From an uncultured bacterium (GTDB lineage Bacteria; Verrucomicrobiota; Verrucomicrobiia; Opitutales; Intestinicryptomonadaceae): DNA of 7,422 nt. Every line of letters starts with the position of its first letter. The stretch's first letter is position 1. Positions 4,933 through 7,422 of this stretch are shown here, piece after piece. The stretch is from assembly GCA_905214995.1 (NCBI GenBank), contig CAJMOT010000109.1, forward strand, positions 1 through 7,422. The letters are read 5' to 3'. Position numbers and translations under genes: made by a program. The notes beneath the pieces are model-generated. The model searched no databases. It saw only the letters and a program-made list of their open reading frames with translations, and was not told the DNA's origin.

Positions 4933-7350
4933 CTAACTCCGCCGCCCGCCATTGCGCGGGCGCTTTCCGGAGGGTTTTCCGCCGCGCCCCGATTTTCCGC
5001 GCGCAGCTTTCGGCTCTCCGGAGCGGGAAACTCTCCCAATCTTAAAGCCGGACGCCGGCGGTTCGCCCCTGACGGGCTCGGGCTGGGCGCAGTCGGCCAT
5101 ATGGAAGTCTATCTGCCTCTTGAACCTGTCCACGCTCTCCACGTCCACGAAAACCCTGTCGCCCGCGCGGAAAGTCGAACCCGTGCGGCGGCCCCGCAGC
5201 TCCGTCCCGTCGTCGGACAGGCGGTATATGTCGTCGCGGAAAGTGCGCAGGTGGACGAACCCGTATGCCTGCGACTGCGTGAGCTCCACGAAAAACCCGT
5301 GGTTGGAGAGCGAAGTCACGATCGCCTCGAACGCGTTGCCCTTGCCTATCCTGCGCTCGAAGAACTCCATGAGCTTTATCTTGCGCGACTCCCTTTCCGC
5401 CTCCGCGCTCGCCGCCTCCGAGCGGGTGATGTTTTCGGCGACGATTTCGAGTTCGGCTTTCGAGCGCGCGGGCGGCGCGTATCTGGGCGCGGTCGGCAGG
5501 TTTTTCTCCCTGAGCATGCGGTCGAAGCACCTGTGGACGGTGAGGTCGGCATAGCGGCGTATGGGGGAGGTAAAGTGCGCGTAAAAGCGCATGAAAAGGC
5601 CGTAGTGCCCGTCGGGGCTTGCGCGGTACTCGGCGCGCTTGAGGCTGCGCAGGAACATCGTCTTTAAGATGTACGACTGCGGATGGGCGGCGATTTGCGC
5701 CAGCAGCTTCACGACCTCCCTGCGGCTCGTCAAATCTCCGCATGATATGCCGAAGGGCTCCAACTCTTCGCGCAATTCGGAGAGCTTGTCGGGGTCGGGC
5801 TCGTCGTGCACGCGCGAAATGTGCGGAATCTTGGCCTCAAACAGCGCCTTCGAGACCTCCCGGTTCGCTGCGAGCATGAACTCCTCGATGAGCTGGTGGC
5901 TCTCGTTGTACTCTATTTTTTCGATTCTGTCGGCGTATCCGTCCCTGTCGCAGAATATCTTGAACTCGGGCATTTCGAGGTCGAGGCTGCCCGCCTTCAT
6001 GCGCCGCCTTCGCATTTGCGAGGCTATTTTCCACAGTCCGCGGACCGTGTCGCGCAATTCGGCAAGCTCCGCGCGGGAAAGCTCCGAGAGCGCCTTGCCC
6101 GAAAACGCGGTCTCGTAGTTTTCGGGCGGCTTGACGGAGGCGATTTCGCCGAGGTTTTCGAGGGTTATCAGCGCGTGGGCCTGCTCGTACGAAAGCCGCT
6201 TGGAGCTGCGTATGACGGAATTGGCGAAGCGCGTCGACACTATGTTCGCCGACGAATCGAAGGAAAGGTAAACGCTCTTGACGAGCCTGTCCTCGTCCTC
6301 AACAAGGCTGCATATGCCGTTTGAGAGCCTGAACGGCAGCATGGGCAGGACGGTGCCGACAAGATACGTCGAGTTTCCCCTGCGCGCGGCCTCGCGGTCG
6401 AGCGCGCTCCCGGGCCTGACGTACCTCGACACGTCGGCTATGTGGACGCCGACCTCCGTGAGGCCGCCGGGCAGGGCGCGCACGGAAATCGCGTCGTCGA
6501 AATCCTTGGCGTCCTCGGGGTCTATGGTGATCGTCATTATGCCGCGCGCGTCGAACCGCCCCGAAATGTCGCGCGCTCCGACGGACTCGGGAACGCCCTC
6601 CGCCTCGCGCTCGACCGCCTCGGGGAAAGTCTCGGAGAGGTTGTACTTTACGAGTATCGCGCGGTACTCCGCCATAGGGGTGTGGCTTTCGCCGAGGTTT
6701 TCGACTATTTCGCCCGTTGGGTTCATGTGCTTCTGCGCCCACTCGTTGAGCTTGGCTACAACCTTGTCGTTCTCTTTCGGCGCGGGCGTGACGGAGGATT
6801 TTGAGGGGTCGGCGACTATCACGTCGTAGAAGAACCTGGGGTCGTCGGGCACGACGTGCCAGAAGCCGTAGGAGCGGCGCAGGGTGCCGACAACCTTGTC
6901 GTTTGCGCGCTCGAGAATCCGTATGACTTTCGCGCGGCGGCGGCCGGAGCGCGGAGAATCCCAATCCCTGCGCCCGCCCTTGCCCCTGCGCGGCTTGAAG
7001 GAATCCGGCAGCATCCGCGCAAGCACCCTGTCGCCGTTGAGCGCCACCCCCGTGTCCTCGGGGCGGATTTCTATGGAGCCCTCGGAACCGGGGACATCGA
7101 GAAACGCTCCCCCGCCCTGCCTGAACGCCACGACGCCCGCAACCAGATTGAGGTCGCCCGGAACCCCGTAGCGGTCGCCCTTAACCTTTGCCGCTCGCCC
7201 GTCGGCGAGCAGCGAATCCATCGCCTTGCGCAGCTTCGGCGCGGACTTGCGCGGAAGCCCGAGCGCCGCCGCGATTTGCGGAAGGGTTAGCGGAGTGTAG
7301 CTCGGGGCGCGCATGAGCCCCAGCAGGTCTTTTTGTATGTCGCTTTTCAT
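4933..7350 (-). CDS. rnr: Ribonuclease R (RNase II/RNB family 3'-5' exoribonuclease)
   Basis: Complete 805-residue ORF, ATG to TAG, close to the roughly 813 residues of E. coli RNase R. It degrades structured RNA processively in the 3'-5' direction in the cytoplasm and acts in RNA quality control. Domains in order: N-terminal winged-helix-like region (about 5-65), two cold-shock-type domains (about 70-140 and 150-215), the RNB catalytic domain (about 255-600), S1 (about 667-752) and a Lys/Arg/Gly-rich tail (758-805). The metal-binding acidic cluster is intact in IDPEDAKDFDDA: D277, D283, D285 and D286 have the same spacing as E. coli D272/D278/D280/D281. LSNGICSL and HFTSPIRRY (592-600, R598-R599) are also conserved. 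The first cold-shock region carries an Arg-rich extra loop (about 119-136). The ATG overlaps the upstream gene's TGA and there is no clear Shine-Dalgarno, which suggests translational coupling. A terminator follows. The HTH and tail favour RNase R over RNase II. Confidence 0.97.
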   Translation of the reverse strand: MKSDIQKDLLGLMRAPSYTPLTLPQIAAALGLPRKSAPKLRKAMDSLLADGRAAKVKGDRYGVPGDLNLVAGVVAFRQGGGAFLDVPGSEGSIEIRPEDTGVALNGDRVLARMLPDSFKPRRGKGGRRDWDSPRSGRRRAKVIRILERANDKVVGTLRRSYGFWHVVPDDPRFFYDVIVADPSKSSVTPAPKENDKVVAKLNEWAQKHMNPTGEIVENLGESHTPMAEYRAILVKYNLSETFPEAVEREAEGVPESVGARDISGRFDARGIMTITIDPEDAKDFDDAISVRALPGGLTEVGVHIADVSRYVRPGSALDREAARRGNSTYLVGTVLPMLPFRLSNGICSLVEDEDRLVKSVYLSFDSSANIVSTRFANSVIRSSKRLSYEQAHALITLENLGEIASVKPPENYETAFSGKALSELSRAELAELRDTVRGLWKIASQMRRRRMKAGSLDLEMPEFKIFCDRDGYADRIEKIEYNESHQLIEEFMLAANREVSKALFEAKIPHISRVHDEPDPDKLSELREELEPFGISCGDLTSRREVVKLLAQIAAHPQSYILKTMFLRSLKRAEYRASPDGHYGLFMRFYAHFTSPIRRYADLTVHRCFDRMLREKNLPTAPRYAPPARSKAELEIVAENITRSEAASAEAERESRKIKLMEFFERRIGKGNAFEAIVTSLSNHGFFVELTQSQAYGFVHLRTFRDDIYRLSDDGTELRGRRTGSTFRAGDRVFVDVESVDRFKRQIDFHMADCAQPEPVRGEPPASGFKIGRVSRSGEPKAARGKSGRGGKPSGKRPRNGGRRS

Positions 7351-7422
7351 CTGGATAAATTGAAGATTTCAACGGGGGCGATGACGGCCAGCGCCAAGAG
7401 CCCGAGGGCGACCCCGAGCCGC
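7347..7422 (-). CDS. C-terminal end of an unidentified membrane-protein-like gene (partial)
   Basis: The minus-strand frame entering from the right edge codes for about 24 residues and ends in TGA (7349-7347). The visible part contains a strongly hydrophobic stretch, LGVALGLLALAVIAPVEIF, that looks like a C-terminal transmembrane helix followed by the short tail NLSR. Its stop overlaps the RNase R ATG by four bases (ATGA), which supports this frame as real and as cotranscribed with RNase R. The family cannot be recognised from so few residues. The two other minus-strand frames give Arg-rich or low-complexity sequence and are less likely. Confidence 0.6.
   Translation of the reverse strand, partial: RLGVALGLLALAVIAPVEIFNLSR

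Noticed and set aside
3441..5667. Overlapping long plus-strand frames opposite the oxidoreductase and the RNase R 3' end
   Set aside because: They run antisense to two well-supported genes and through the terminator and promoter region, are Arg/Ala-rich and have no domain or convincing start signal.
1..7422. CRISPR array, insertion sequence, tRNA or rRNA
   Set aside because: No regularly spaced repeats with unique spacers, no transposase or terminal inverted repeats, and no cloverleaf-like or rRNA-like stretch was seen on either strand.

Overview
The window looks like a fairly GC-rich chromosomal stretch from a member of the PVC group, most likely Verrucomicrobiota (possibly an Opitutales-like lineage). 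This rests on gene families only: a Tat-exported Gfo/Idh/MocA oxidoreductase next to a secreted ThuA-like protein is very common in Verrucomicrobiota and Planctomycetota. There is no rRNA or marker gene to fix the taxonomy.

All supported genes lie on the minus strand, so transcription runs from high to low coordinates. At the right edge (7347-7422) is the C-terminal end of a membrane-protein-like gene. Its TGA stop overlaps the ATG of the next gene by 4 bp (ATGA). That next gene (4933-7350) is a complete ribonuclease R with HTH, cold-shock, RNB and S1 regions and a basic tail. It is followed by a strong intrinsic terminator (4825-4850), which separates this unit from the next one.

The short region 4704-4824 holds the control elements of a second unit: a consensus TTGACA, a perfect 21-bp AT-rich dyad that may be an operator, and a strong Shine-Dalgarno. 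The Shine-Dalgarno is correctly spaced for a four-codon ORF whose stop overlaps the likely oxidoreductase start.

The second unit has two genes 22 bp apart: a Tat-exported Gfo/Idh/MocA oxidoreductase (3327-4703) and a 1082-residue exported protein (56-3304). The latter combines a ThuA domain, a long helical solenoid and two tandem discoidin-like domains. The pairing resembles ThuB/ThuA of trehalose catabolism, so the likely role is oxidation and further conversion of a glycoside or sugar outside the cytoplasm. The substrate cannot be read from the sequence. The first 55 bp lie downstream of this unit and contain a short direct repeat but no recognisable gene or terminator.
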